Assembly (NCBI RefSeq): GCF_029168315.1
Contig: NZ_JARGYD010000008.1
Location: 124,001-188,000, forward strand
Reading direction: 5' to 3'
Source of the DNA: Psychromarinibacter halotolerans
GTDB lineage: Bacteria > Pseudomonadota > Alphaproteobacteria > Rhodobacterales > Rhodobacteraceae
DNA: 64,000 nt
In this document: one piece after another, positions 7,316 through 15,927 of the stretch
Layout: every line of letters begins with the position of its first letter
Position numbering within the stretch: the first letter of the stretch is position 1
Translations under genes and position numbers: made by a program
Notes under the pieces: model-generated
What the model saw: the letters and a program-made list of their open reading frames with translations, nothing else
Told to the model about the DNA's origin: nothing
Databases searched by the model: none

Positions 7316-8074
7316 ATGCTTAAGACCCGCATCATTCCCTGCCTCGACGTGGCCGACGGCCGCGTGGTGAAAGGCGTCAACTTCGTCGATCTGATCGACG
7401 CCGGCGATCCGGTCGAGGCCGCGCGCGCCTATGACGCCGCCGGTGCCGACGAACTGTGCTTCCTCGACATCCACGCCACGCACGAGAACCGCGGCACGAT
7501 GTACGACCTTGCGACGCGCACGGCGGAACAGTGCTTCATGCCGCTAACCATCGGTGGTGGCGTACGCACCTCGGAAGACGTCCGTAACCTGCTGTTGGCG
7601 GGGGCCGACAAGGTGTCGTTCAACTCGGCCGCCGTGGCCGACCCCGACGTCATCGCCCGCGCCGCCGACCGCTTCGGGTCGCAATGCATCGTCTGCGCCA
7701 TCGACGCCAAGACGGTCGAAACGGGGCGGTGGGAGATCTTCACCCATGGCGGCCGCAAGCCCACCGGGATCGACGCGGTGGAATTCGCCGTGATGATCGC
7801 CGAGAAAGGCGCCGGAGAGATCCTGCTGACCTCGATGGACCGCGACGGCACCAAGCAGGGCTTCAACCTGCCCCTGACCCGCGCCATTGCCGACGCGGTG
7901 GACGTGCCGGTGATCGCCTCGGGCGGCGTCGGCACGCTGGACCACCTTGTCGAGGGCGTGACCGAGGGCCATGCCAGCGCGGTGCTTGCCGCCTCGATCT
8001 TCCACTTCGGAACCTACACCATCGGCGAGGCCAAGGCCCACATGGCCGCCGCCGGCATCCCGGTGCGCCCATGA
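7316..8074 (+). CDS. hisF: HisF, imidazole glycerol phosphate synthase cyclase subunit
   Basis: Cyclase half of IGP synthase, which works with the glutaminase HisH. A 252-residue barrel with catalytic Asp11 (CLDVADG) and Asp near 130 (AIDAKTV), phosphate-binding IGGGVRT and ASGGVGT loops, and the MDRDGT motif. Its TGA overlaps the hisE ATG (ATGA). The partner hisH lies on the opposite strand just beyond hisE, which is unusual for two subunits of one enzyme. Confidence 0.97.
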   Translation: MLKTRIIPCLDVADGRVVKGVNFVDLIDAGDPVEAARAYDAAGADELCFLDIHATHENRGTMYDLATRTAEQCFMPLTIGGGVRTSEDVRNLLLAGADKVSFNSAAVADPDVIARAADRFGSQCIVCAIDAKTVETGRWEIFTHGGRKPTGIDAVEFAVMIAEKGAGEILLTSMDRDGTKQGFNLPLTRAIADAVDVPVIASGGVGTLDHLVEGVTEGHASAVLAASIFHFGTYTIGEAKAHMAAAGIPVRP

Positions 8075-8388
8075 CCCACACGCTCGACCGCCTCGCCGCC
8101 ACCATCGCATCCCGCAAGGGCGCCGACCCCGACAGTTCGTGGACCGCGAAGCTGCTGGCAAAAGGCCCCGAGAAATGCGCCGAGAAGTTCGGCGAGGAAG
8201 CGGTCGAAGCGATCATCGCCGCCGCGAAGAACGACCGCGCAAACTTGACCTACGAGGCCGCCGACGTTCTCTACCACTTGTTGGTCATGCTGGCGGCGCG
8301 CGACGTTGACCTTGCCGACGTGCTGGCCGAACTCGACCGCCGCGAAGGCACGTCGGGCCTCGACGAGAAAGCCGCGCGCAAGGGCTGA
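8071..8388 (+). CDS. hisE: HisE, phosphoribosyl-ATP pyrophosphatase
   Basis: 105-residue MazG-fold enzyme of histidine synthesis step 2. It has the expected motif set: SWTAKLLAKG, then CAEKFGEEAVEAIIAA (metal-binding Glu residues) and YEAADVLYHLLVML. It is the stand-alone HisE form; hisI is not in the window. The start overlaps the hisF stop, implying translational coupling. Confidence 0.95.
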   Translation: MTHTLDRLAATIASRKGADPDSSWTAKLLAKGPEKCAEKFGEEAVEAIIAAAKNDRANLTYEAADVLYHLLVMLAARDVDLADVLAELDRREGTSGLDEKAARKG

Positions 8389-8404
8389 GCCGCCACGCCT
8401 GCCC

Positions 8405-8463
8405 CTTCTTCTCTTCCTAAATACCTCGGGGGAGTCGCCGCAGGCGACGGGGGCAGAGCCCCC
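8405..8463 (+). repeat. dispersed intergenic double-hairpin element, copy A
   Basis: Order: a C/T-rich lead, AAATACCTCGGGGGA, hairpin 1 (GTCGCC-GCA-GGCGAC), hairpin 2 (GGGGGC-AGA-GCCCCC). It lies between the convergent hisE and hisH and may act as a terminator or REP-like element. Copy C (44238-44296, inverted) and a divergent copy B (35099-35203) share the plan. Confidence 0.8.
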
Positions 8464-8492
8464 GCCCCGCGCCCGACGCGATTGTCAGACCG

Positions 8493-9131
8493 TCAGGGTT
8501 TCCAGTTCAGGAAATTCCCGATCAGCCGCAGACCCGCGGCCTGGCTTTTTTCCGGGTGGAACTGGGTGCCGACGATGTTGTCGCGCCCGACGATGGCGGT
8601 GACCGCCCCGCCATAGTCGCAATGCGCCAGCAGATGTGCCGGGTTGGCGACGCGGAAGTGGTAAGAGTGCACGAAATACGCGTGCTCGCCCGTGGCGACC
8701 CCGTCCAGCACCGGGTGCGCGTTGTCGACGACCAGATCGTTCCACCCCATGTGCGGCACCTTCAGCGCCGGGTCGGACGGGTCGATGTGCACGACGTCGC
8801 CGCCGATCCAGCCCAGCCCCGCGACCTCTTCGTATTCGTGGCCCGCCGTCGCCAGCATCTGCATCCCGACGCAGATCCCCATGAAGGGCACGCCGCGCTG
8901 CATCACCGCCTCGGTCATCGCTTCGGCCACACCGTCCACCGCGTACAGCGCGCGCTGGCAGGCCGGAAAGGCTCCGTCGCCGGGCAGCACCAGCCGGTCG
9001 GCCCGCGCCACGTCCTCGGGCTTGTCGGTGACGATCACCTCGCCCGCGCCGGTCTCGGCGGCCATGCGCTGGAACGCCTTCTCGGCGGAATGCAGATTGC
9101 CGGATTCGTAGTCGATGATCGCGGTCAGCAT
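8493..9131 (-). CDS. hisH: HisH, imidazole glycerol phosphate synthase glutaminase subunit
   Basis: Class I glutamine amidotransferase that feeds ammonia to HisF. 212 residues, with nucleophile Cys in GICVGMQ near residue 85, His and Glu in TQFHPEKS near 193, and the oxyanion-strand region LPGDGAF near 50. The sequence appears intact. It is transcribed toward hisE, from the same strand as hisB further upstream, so this block is inverted relative to hisA-hisF-hisE. Confidence 0.96.
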   Translation of the reverse strand: MLTAIIDYESGNLHSAEKAFQRMAAETGAGEVIVTDKPEDVARADRLVLPGDGAFPACQRALYAVDGVAEAMTEAVMQRGVPFMGICVGMQMLATAGHEYEEVAGLGWIGGDVVHIDPSDPALKVPHMGWNDLVVDNAHPVLDGVATGEHAYFVHSYHFRVANPAHLLAHCDYGGAVTAIVGRDNIVGTQFHPEKSQAAGLRLIGNFLNWKP

Positions 9132-9167
9132 CGGGCGTTCTCCTGCGGTTGCGGAACCACCGGGTGA

Positions 9168-9800
9168 CTAGGCGGTTTCGCCGCCGTTTCCAAGCCCCGC
9201 CGTGCCAAGCGCGCCCGTCGCACCCACCCCGTCCAGCAGCGTCATCACCGCGTCGAACAGCCCATCGGGCGCACCGGACCAGAATCGCCCAGCCAGGTAG
9301 AGGCTCGCGTAGCCGTGCGCCAGCGACCAGACCTGCGCTTCGACCACCTGGGGCGCGGTCCCGTCCGGCACGAAGGGCGCGCAGCAGCGGCGCAGCGGCT
9401 CATAGGCGAAATGACCGGCGTCGGCGCCTGCCTTACCGGCACCGGACAGGTCATAGCCGAAGATCAGGTGAAACAGCGCGCGGTTGTCGCGGGCAAAGTT
9501 CAGATAGCCGCGCGTGATCGACTTCAGACGACCCCGGTCGGTCTGGTCCCCGGTGACCTCGGCGTCGACCATGTAGTTGCGAAAGCGGCGAAATCCCTCG
9601 TCGGCGATTGCGCCGCGCAGCCCCGGCAAACCGTCGAAGTGATGCGCGGGCGCGGCATGGCTGACCCCCGCAAGGGCAGCGCAGCGGCGCAGGGTCAGCG
9701 CCTCTGGTCCGCCCTCTTCCAGCAATTGCAATCCGGCCAGCACCAGCGCCTCGCGCAGGTTGCCGTGGTGGTGCGGTTTCTTGGGGGACGCATCGGTCAT
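9168..9800 (-). CDS. TetR-family transcriptional regulator
   Basis: 210 residues. An N-terminal helix-turn-helix domain (about residues 12-62) contains the typical ALTLRRCAALAGVSHAAPAHHF recognition region. The C-terminal ligand domain is of the WHG-like type (residues 80-190). It is divergent from a DUF2306 membrane-protein gene 95 bp away, and repeated TTGAC/GTCAA half-sites fill the gap, so it probably represses itself and that gene. The ligand is unknown. Confidence 0.9.
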   Translation of the reverse strand: MTDASPKKPHHHGNLREALVLAGLQLLEEGGPEALTLRRCAALAGVSHAAPAHHFDGLPGLRGAIADEGFRRFRNYMVDAEVTGDQTDRGRLKSITRGYLNFARDNRALFHLIFGYDLSGAGKAGADAGHFAYEPLRRCCAPFVPDGTAPQVVEAQVWSLAHGYASLYLAGRFWSGAPDGLFDAVMTLLDGVGATGALGTAGLGNGGETA

Positions 9801-9821
9801 CGGACGGCCAGCCTAACGCCG

Positions 9822-9867
9822 AACTTGACAGCGTCAAGTCAAGGTGATCTTTACACTGTCAAGTTGC
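9822..9867. promoter_or_regulatory. inverted-repeat operator between the TetR gene and the DUF2306 gene
   Basis: AACTTGACA (9822-9830) faces TGTCAAGTT (9857-9865). Inside, CTTGAC-AGC-GTCAAG (9824-9838) forms a second smaller palindrome, followed by a further GTCAAG-like half-site. TTGACA could also serve as a -35 element on either strand. The arrangement fits a TetR-family operator overlapping divergent promoters. Confidence 0.55.
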
Positions 9868-9894
9868 CTGCAATCACCCCCAACGAGGTCGCAC

Positions 9895-10509
9895 ATGCCC
9901 GCCTTTCTCCGCACCCGGACCGCCCTGTTCTGGCTGTTGTCCTTCGCCGTCGCGCTGGTGTCCTATCGCTGGCTCGTGTTCGGGGTCGAAGCCTCGATGG
10001 ACTTCATGCTGCACCATTTCATCGACCGGCGGGCGGCGTTCCTTGCGCATGTCCTGTTCGCCCCCGTCGCGCTGGTGCTGGCCCCGTTCCAGCTGGCCCG
10101 CGGGCTGCGGGCGCGCCGCCCGGCCCTGCACCGCTGGCTGGGCCGGGTTTATGGCGTGGCGATCCTGATCTCGGGGCTGGGCGGTCTGGCAATCGCGCCC
10201 TTCACCTCGGCCGGTCCGGTCGCGGCGTGGGCCTTCGGCATCCTCGCGGTGCTGTGGATGGGAATCACCGGGCGCGGCATCTGGCTGGCGATGCAGAGGC
10301 GCATCGCAGAGCACCGCCGCTGGATGATCCGGTCCGTGGCGCTGACCTTCGCGGGGGTCACGCTGCGGCTGGAGCTGCCGCTGCTGATGGCGGCGTTCGG
10401 GTTCGACACCGGCTACCAGATCGTCGCCTGGCTGTGCTGGGTGGCGAACCTGCTGATCGCGGAATGGTGGCTGCGGCGGGACCGGGCGCGCGCGCCGCTG
10501 GCCGCCTGA
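9895..10509 (+). CDS. DUF2306 multi-pass membrane protein
   Basis: 204 residues with about six or seven hydrophobic helices. DUF2306 hallmarks are visible: RPALHRWLGRVYG near residue 75 and EHRRWMIRSVALTFAGVTLR near 138; the conserved His and Arg residues might bind a cofactor, but this is unproven. GAGG lies at a normal distance before the ATG. It is divergent from and probably controlled by the neighbouring TetR regulator. Confidence 0.85.
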   Translation: MPAFLRTRTALFWLLSFAVALVSYRWLVFGVEASMDFMLHHFIDRRAAFLAHVLFAPVALVLAPFQLARGLRARRPALHRWLGRVYGVAILISGLGGLAIAPFTSAGPVAAWAFGILAVLWMGITGRGIWLAMQRRIAEHRRWMIRSVALTFAGVTLRLELPLLMAAFGFDTGYQIVAWLCWVANLLIAEWWLRRDRARAPLAA

Positions 10510-10537
10510 CGCGCGGCCCCGGGCGGTATCGGGCGGC

Positions 10538-11125
10538 TTACAGCGCGCCCTTGGTGGACGGGATCGCGTCGGATTTGCGCGGGTCGGTCTCGACCGCCTC
10601 GCGCAATGCCCGCGCCACCGCCTTGAACGCGGCCTCGACGATGTGGTGCGCGTTGATCCCGTGCAGCGCATCGACGTGCAGGGTGATCCCACCGTGGGTC
10701 GACAGCGCCTGAAAGAACTCGCGCACCAGTTCGGTGTCGAAGGTGCCGATCTTCTGTGCCGCGATGTCCACGTTCCACACAAGATAGGGCCGGCCGCTCA
10801 GATCCAGCGCCGCGCGCACCAAAGCGTCGTCCATCGGCAGCAGGCACGACCCGTACCGGCGGATGCCCTTCTTGTCGCCCAGCGCCTTGGCCAGCGCCTG
10901 CCCGATCGCGATGCCGGTATCCTCGACCGAGTGGTGGTCGTCGATGTGCAGATCACCCTGACAGCGGACCTTCATGTCGATCAGCGAATGCCGCGACAGC
11001 TGGTCCAGCATGTGGTCGAAGAACCCGATGCCGGTGTCCATCTCGTAGGACCCGGTCCCGTCGAGATCGATCGACACCGAGATGTCGGTCTCGGCCGTCT
11101 TGCGGACGATTTCTGCAGTTCTCAT
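10538..11125 (-). CDS. hisB: HisB, imidazoleglycerol-phosphate dehydratase
   Basis: 195-residue monofunctional enzyme of histidine synthesis step 6. The di-manganese ligand motifs are present: GIGFFDHMLDQLSRH near residue 32, DLHIDDHHSVEDTGI near 58, and the repeat-half counterparts FFQALSTHGGITLHV and GINAHHIVEAAFKA. The inner ATG is chosen because GGAGG precedes it and it matches the family N-terminus. On the same strand as hisH but separated from it by the TetR/DUF2306 pair. Confidence 0.96.
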   Translation of the reverse strand: MRTAEIVRKTAETDISVSIDLDGTGSYEMDTGIGFFDHMLDQLSRHSLIDMKVRCQGDLHIDDHHSVEDTGIAIGQALAKALGDKKGIRRYGSCLLPMDDALVRAALDLSGRPYLVWNVDIAAQKIGTFDTELVREFFQALSTHGGITLHVDALHGINAHHIVEAAFKAVARALREAVETDPRKSDAIPSTKGAL

Positions 11126-11241
11126 AGCGACCTCCATGACGTCGGCGGCGTTATAGGACCGGCAGGTCGGCTTTGGAAGCAGGGGCCATTGATTCCCGCG
11201 CCGACCGCGGCCATTCTGCCGCTCGACCAAGGGAGACCCCG

Positions 11242-11481
11242 ATGACCACCTGCGTTTTCATCCAGATCCGCTGCAAGCCCGGCACCACCTATGCGGTCGC
11301 CGAAAAGATCGCGCTGGAAGAGATTCACTCTGAACTTTATTCCACCTCGGGCGAGTACGACCTGCTGATCAAGCTGTACGTCCCCGAGGGCGACGACGTG
11401 GGCAAGTTCATCAATGATCGACTGTTGCACATTCCCGGCATCGAGCGGTCGCTGACGACCCTGACCTTCAAGGCATTCTGA
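11242..11481 (+). CDS. stand-alone Lrp/AsnC ligand-binding (RAM) domain protein
   Basis: 79 residues covering only the C-terminal effector-binding domain of the Lrp/AsnC family: the betaalphabetabetaalphabeta pattern begins CVFIQIRCKPGTTYAVAEKIA, with the central GEYDLLIKLYVP strand pair typical of RAM domains. The DNA-binding helix-turn-helix is absent, and there is no upstream coding sequence that could supply it. Such proteins form ring oligomers and may bind amino acids or modulate full-length Lrp proteins. It is divergent from hisB, which fits an amino-acid-related role but does not prove it. Confidence 0.88.
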   Translation: MTTCVFIQIRCKPGTTYAVAEKIALEEIHSELYSTSGEYDLLIKLYVPEGDDVGKFINDRLLHIPGIERSLTTLTFKAF

Positions 11482-11700
11482 TCGCGTGGGACGGGCCGCC
11501 GCCGATGGCGGCCCAGCACTTTTCCCGCAATTCCCGTGGTGTGACGCAAGTTGACGCAGCGTTTTCCACACGGGCGAAAATCGGGCGAAATGCCGATTTT
11601 CCATTTTTATTCAGCGCCTTAATTCGTGACATTTATGTGAATGCGGATTCGCTCCACCAAGTTATCCCCCGCGTGTGGACACCTGTCCCGCGACCCGGCG

Positions 11701-12699
11701 TCAGGAAAACTCTGCCGCCAGCCGCTTGCCCGCAGCTGTGTATTCTTCCCGGATCCGGGCAATCAGGCTGGCCGCAGGCTGCACCGCGCGGACCGCGCCG
11801 ATGCCCTGCCCGGACCCCCAGATGTCCTTCCACGCCTTCGCGCCACCGCCAGTGTCGGCCTTGGCGAAATCCATCATTTGCGCGTCCGCCCCGGACAGCG
11901 CGTCGGGGTCCAGCCCCGCGCGCTGGATCGACCCGCGCAGGTAGTTTCCCGAGATGCCGGTGAACAGCGCCGAGGTCACGATGTCCTCTGCCCCGCCGTC
12001 GACGATGGCCTGCTTGTAGTCCGGGATCGCGTTCGCCTCGTCCGTCGCGATGAAAGGCGAGCCGATATAGCCAAGGTCCGCCCCCATCGCCCGCGCGGCC
12101 AGCAGCGCCTCGCCGGTGGCGATGGCCCCCGACAGCAGCAGCGGCCCGTCGAACCAGTCCCGGATTTCGCGCACCAGCGCGAAGGGCGACTGCGGACCGG
12201 CGTGTCCCCCGGCCCCGGCCGCGACGGCGATCAGCCCGTCGGCGCCCTTCTCGATCGCCTTGCGGGCGAAGGTGTTGTTGATGACGTCGTGCAACGCCAG
12301 CCCGCCGCAGTCATGCGCCGCCGCGTTCACCTCGGGCCTTGCCCCAAGCGAGGTGATCCAGATCGGCACCTTCCACTTGTGGCAGATCTCGATATCGCGT
12401 TGCAGGCGGGCGTTCGTGCGGTGGACGATCTGGTTCACCGCGAAGGGCGCAGCGGGCGTGTCGGGGTTTGCCTGATTCCACGCGTCCAGTTCCTCGGTGA
12501 TCCGCTTCAGCCATGCCTCCAGCATCGGCGGCTCGCCTTCGGCCTCGCGGGCGTTCAGCGCCGGAAAGCTGCCGACGATCCCGGCCTTGCACTGGGCGAT
12601 GACCAGATCCGGCCCCGACACGATGAACATCGGCGCGGCCACGGCGGGCAGGCGAAGATTGCGAAACACCTCGGGCAGCTTGCGGTCGGTCACGGTCAT
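11701..12699 (-). CDS. NMO-family flavin oxidoreductase (nitronate monooxygenase-like)
   Basis: 332-residue TIM barrel of the 2-nitropropane dioxygenase/nitronate monooxygenase family (FMN-dependent). Visible are the N-terminal PAVAAPMFIVSG, the substrate-side AVNQIV segment, the glycine-rich GADGLIAVAAGAGGHAG near residue 155 and the FMN phosphate segment LLLSGAIATGEALLAARAMGAD near 190. Its ATG overlaps the TGA of the MaoC gene upstream, so the two are translationally coupled. Members vary in substrate (nitronates, or enoyl reduction), so the exact reaction is uncertain. Confidence 0.85.
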   Translation of the reverse strand: MTVTDRKLPEVFRNLRLPAVAAPMFIVSGPDLVIAQCKAGIVGSFPALNAREAEGEPPMLEAWLKRITEELDAWNQANPDTPAAPFAVNQIVHRTNARLQRDIEICHKWKVPIWITSLGARPEVNAAAHDCGGLALHDVINNTFARKAIEKGADGLIAVAAGAGGHAGPQSPFALVREIRDWFDGPLLLSGAIATGEALLAARAMGADLGYIGSPFIATDEANAIPDYKQAIVDGGAEDIVTSALFTGISGNYLRGSIQRAGLDPDALSGADAQMMDFAKADTGGGAKAWKDIWGSGQGIGAVRAVQPAASLIARIREEYTAAGKRLAAEFS

Positions 12700-13181
12700 T
12701 GCGTCCTCTTGTCCATGTAGCGTCGGTTGATCCAGTCGGCGGCCAGCGCGGGGCGGTCCTGCCCCTCGATCTCGACCGTTACGGCCAGCGCGAAGGTCAC
12801 TTCCCCCGGGCGGGTTTCCTCGACCGAGGTGACATCGAAATGCGCGCGGATGCGGGCGCCCGCGGGCACCGGCGACAGAAAGCGCAGGCGGTCGAACCCA
12901 TAGTTCACGCCCATACCCGCCCCCGTAAGCCCCGGCAGGGCCTCAAGCGACATGGGGGCCAGCAGCGACAGCGTGAGGAAGCCGTGCGCGATGGGGCCGC
13001 CGAATGGCCCCTCGGCGGCACGGACCGGGTCGGTGTGGATCCACTGGTCGTCGCCGGTCAGCGTGCCGAAGGCGTCGATCGTCTGCTGCGACACCTCGTG
13101 CCACGCCGACGTGCCCGCCCGTTGTCCGACCAGCGCACGCCATTCGTCCAGCGTCAGCGTCCCTGTCCGATGTTCCTCCAA
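12696..13181 (-). CDS. MaoC-like (NodN-type) hydratase
   Basis: 161-residue hot-dog-fold protein. The hydratase motif region DQWIHTDPVRAAEGPFGGPIAHGFLTLSLL holds the active-site Asp and His, and the C-terminal half NYGFDRLRFLSPVPAGARIRAHF fits NodN-type MaoC proteins. No ATG is available near the family N-terminus; I place the start at TTG (13181-13179) because GGGAGGG lies 7 nt upstream and gives the normal length. It probably hydrates an enoyl-CoA or related thioester and forms an operon with the NMO-like gene. Confidence 0.82.
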   Translation of the reverse strand: MEEHRTGTLTLDEWRALVGQRAGTSAWHEVSQQTIDAFGTLTGDDQWIHTDPVRAAEGPFGGPIAHGFLTLSLLAPMSLEALPGLTGAGMGVNYGFDRLRFLSPVPAGARIRAHFDVTSVEETRPGEVTFALAVTVEIEGQDRPALAADWINRRYMDKRTQ

Positions 13182-13281
13182 CGCACGGCCCTCCCGTTCC
13201 TGCAGGGCAACCTTGGGCGCCGGGGGGCCGGGTTGACAAGGTGTGACGGTGCGGCACAGCTTCGCGTCGAAGGAGACGCCG

Positions 13282-14274
13282 ATGACTGCCAAAGCGATGC
13301 TCAGCCGGGCCCCGGGCGGCCCCGAAACGCTGGAGCTGTCCGACATCCCGATGCCAAAGCCCGGACCGGGCGAAGTCCGCGTCGCGGTGAAGGCTGCGGG
13401 CGTGAACTTTCCCGACACGCTGATGATCCGCGACCTTTACCAGTACCGCCCCGACCGCCCTTTCGCCCCGGGCGGGGAAATCGCGGGCGTGGTCGATGCG
13501 GTCGGGCCGGGTGTCGCGATGACGGTCGGGACGCGGGTGCTGGCGCTGACGCTGTACGGCGGCTTCGCAAGCCACGTCGTGATCCCGGCGGACGATGCGA
13601 TCCCCTTCCCCGACGCGATGCCGTTCGACGAAGCGGCAGCGTTCATTTTCACCTACGGGACAAGCTATTACGGCCTGACCGACCGCGGGCACCTGTCGTC
13701 GGGCCAGACGCTTCTGGTGCTGGGCGCAGCGGGCGGCATCGGGGCCTCGGCGGTGGAACTGGGGCTGGCGATGGGCGCGCGGGTGATCGGCGCTGTGTCG
13801 TCCGAGGACAAGGCCGCCTTCGTGCGCGGCTTGGGCGCGCAGGACGTTCTGGTCTACCCGGCAGAGATGGACCGGGCGGGGCAAAAGCAGTTCGGGTCCA
13901 AAATCAAGGCGCTGTGTCCCGACGGCATCGACGTCGTCTACGATCCCGTCGGCGGCCCCTATGCCGAACCGGCGCTGCGGGCGATGGCGTGGGGCGGGCG
14001 GTATCTTGTGGTGGGGTTTCCGGCGGGCATCCCCGAGATCCCGCTGAACCTGCCCCTGCTGAAAGGCTGCGACATCGCGGGCGTGTTCTGGGGCGCGTTC
14101 ACCAAGAAAGACCCCGCCCGTTTCGCGCATCAGGTCGCCGAGATGTTTCGCCTGTATCGCGCCGGGCAGATCCGGCCCCGCGTGTCGGAAACCTACCCGC
14201 TGGCGCAGGCGGCGGTCGCGCTGAACCGGATCGCGGACCGCAAGGCCACCGGAAAGATCGTGCTGACGATCTAG
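13282..14274 (+). CDS. zinc-independent MDR NADPH:quinone oxidoreductase
   Basis: 330 residues of the medium-chain dehydrogenase/reductase superfamily, quinone-reductase branch. The GroES-like part (1-120) lacks the zinc-binding Cys cluster of alcohol dehydrogenases. The cofactor-binding Rossmann motif VLGAAGGIGASAVELG is near residue 152, and DVVYDPVGG near 216 is a conserved family feature. GGAG precedes the ATG. Divergent from the MaoC/NMO operon and convergent with the acyl-CoA ligase. The physiological substrate is unknown. Confidence 0.88.
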   Translation: MTAKAMLSRAPGGPETLELSDIPMPKPGPGEVRVAVKAAGVNFPDTLMIRDLYQYRPDRPFAPGGEIAGVVDAVGPGVAMTVGTRVLALTLYGGFASHVVIPADDAIPFPDAMPFDEAAAFIFTYGTSYYGLTDRGHLSSGQTLLVLGAAGGIGASAVELGLAMGARVIGAVSSEDKAAFVRGLGAQDVLVYPAEMDRAGQKQFGSKIKALCPDGIDVVYDPVGGPYAEPALRAMAWGGRYLVVGFPAGIPEIPLNLPLLKGCDIAGVFWGAFTKKDPARFAHQVAEMFRLYRAGQIRPRVSETYPLAQAAVALNRIADRKATGKIVLTI

Positions 14275-14292
14275 GGGCAACGCCCCCGGGGC

Positions 14293-15927
14293 CTAGTGGA
14301 CCTCGGGCAATGTATGGTCCGCGTATTCCTGCCGAAGCGTCAGCTTCGACACCTTGCCCGTCGCCGTCAGCGGCAGCGTATCCACGAACACCACGTCGTC
14401 GGGCAACTGCCACTTGGCGAAATGCGCCCCAAGGTGCCGCAGGATGTCGGCGCAGTCGGGCGTCTTGCCTTCGGCGGGGACGGCGATCAGCACCGGGCGT
14501 TCGTCCCACTTCGGGTGCGGCACCGCGATCACCGCGCAGTTTGCGATGTCGGGATGCGCCATCGCCATGTTCTCGACGTCGATAGAGCTGATCCATTCGC
14601 CGCCCGACTTGATCAGGTCCTTGGTCCTGTCGGTGATCTTCAGATACCCGTCCGGCGTGATCGCCGCCACGTCGCCGGTGCCGAACCAGCCGTCGGCGTC
14701 CAGCGCCTTGGCGGTCGCTTCGGCGTTGTCGTAATAGCCCGCGACCACCCCGTTGCCGCGCACGAACAGTTCGCCGACGGCGGTGCCGTCATGCGGTTGC
14801 GGGTGGCCGTCTTCGTCCACGATCTTCATCTCGACCCCGAAGGCGCGGTGGCCCTGCGTGGCCTTTAGCGGCAGCCGGTCCTCGATCGGTCCGGCCTGCG
14901 TGGCCGGGTCCAGCTTAGTCAGCGTGCCGATCGGCGACATCTCGGTCATGCCCCATGCGTGGACGACGTCGACGCCCCGGCTTTCGAACGCCTCGATCAA
15001 CGAGGGCGCGGCGGCGGACCCGCCGATCACCACCTCGGCGAACCCTTCCGGCAGGCGGCCCTGCTTCTCGATCTCGGCCTTCAGACCCAGCCACACGGTG
15101 GGCACCCCCCATGCCGAGAACACGGTCTCTTCCTCCATCAGCGTGAACAGCGACGGCCCGTCCAGATGCGGCCCGGGCATCACCAGCGTCGCCCCCGTCA
15201 GCGGAGCGGCATGCGCCAGCCCCCAAGAGTTCGCATGGAACAGCGGCACCACCGGCAGGATACGCCGACCGACCCGCATGGCGTCCTGCATCGACAGGGC
15301 GACGGTGAAGGCGTGCAGGACCTGACTGCGGTGGGAATACAACGCGCCCTTCGGGTTCCCGGTCGTGCCAGAGGTATAGCACAGCCCTGCGGCGGTATCC
15401 TCGGAGAACTCGGGCCAGACAAGCGTGCCGTCTTCGGCGGCCAGCAGATCCTCGTAGCACAGCAGGTCCAGCGCGCTGTCCTTCGGCATGTGGGCGGCAT
15501 CGGTCATCAGCACGTATTTCATGTCGGCCGGGAAATGCGCGGCCAGCTTCTCGACATGCGGCAGAAAGGTGAGATCGAAGAACAGGATGCGGTCTTCGGC
15601 GTGGTTGACGATGTAGATGATCTGTTCGGCGGACAGGCGGGGGTTGATGGTGTGACAGACGCCGCCGATGCCGGGAATGCCGTAGTACAGCTCGATATGG
15701 CGATAGCCGTTCCACGCCAGCGTCGCCACGCGGTCCCCCGCGCCGATGCCCAGCCGCTGAAGCGCGGCGCCCAGCTTGCGGGCGCGGACGCCGGTTTCTT
15801 TCCACGTTTGCCGGTGACGCCCGCCCTCGACCGTGGCGGACACGATGCCTTCTTGGCCGTGGATCTCTGCGGCGAAGGTCAGGATGTCCGCAATGTGCAG
15901 CGGACGGTGCATCATCTGGCCAAGCAT
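14293..15927 (-). CDS. AMP-forming acyl-CoA ligase (DmdB-like)
   Basis: 544-residue ANL-superfamily enzyme activating a carboxylic acid to its CoA thioester through an acyl-adenylate. Signature motifs: P-loop YTSGTTGNPKGA near residue 187, HAWGMTEMSP near 325, GWFGTGDVA near 425, the hinge ITDRTKDLIKSGGEWIS near 442, and the catalytic Lys region LTATGKVSK near 525. The opening MLGQMM and overall length resemble roseobacter DmdB (3-methylmercaptopropionyl-CoA ligase) and medium-chain ligases. No dmdA, dmdC or dmdD gene is nearby, so the specificity is left open. Confidence 0.85.
   Translation of the reverse strand: MLGQMMHRPLHIADILTFAAEIHGQEGIVSATVEGGRHRQTWKETGVRARKLGAALQRLGIGAGDRVATLAWNGYRHIELYYGIPGIGGVCHTINPRLSAEQIIYIVNHAEDRILFFDLTFLPHVEKLAAHFPADMKYVLMTDAAHMPKDSALDLLCYEDLLAAEDGTLVWPEFSEDTAAGLCYTSGTTGNPKGALYSHRSQVLHAFTVALSMQDAMRVGRRILPVVPLFHANSWGLAHAAPLTGATLVMPGPHLDGPSLFTLMEEETVFSAWGVPTVWLGLKAEIEKQGRLPEGFAEVVIGGSAAAPSLIEAFESRGVDVVHAWGMTEMSPIGTLTKLDPATQAGPIEDRLPLKATQGHRAFGVEMKIVDEDGHPQPHDGTAVGELFVRGNGVVAGYYDNAEATAKALDADGWFGTGDVAAITPDGYLKITDRTKDLIKSGGEWISSIDVENMAMAHPDIANCAVIAVPHPKWDERPVLIAVPAEGKTPDCADILRHLGAHFAKWQLPDDVVFVDTLPLTATGKVSKLTLRQEYADHTLPEVH

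Noticed and set aside
14293..15927. Naming the acyl-CoA ligase dmdB.
   Set aside because: The N-terminus resembles DmdB, but no other dmd gene is near and the family includes general medium-chain ligases; only DmdB-like is justified.
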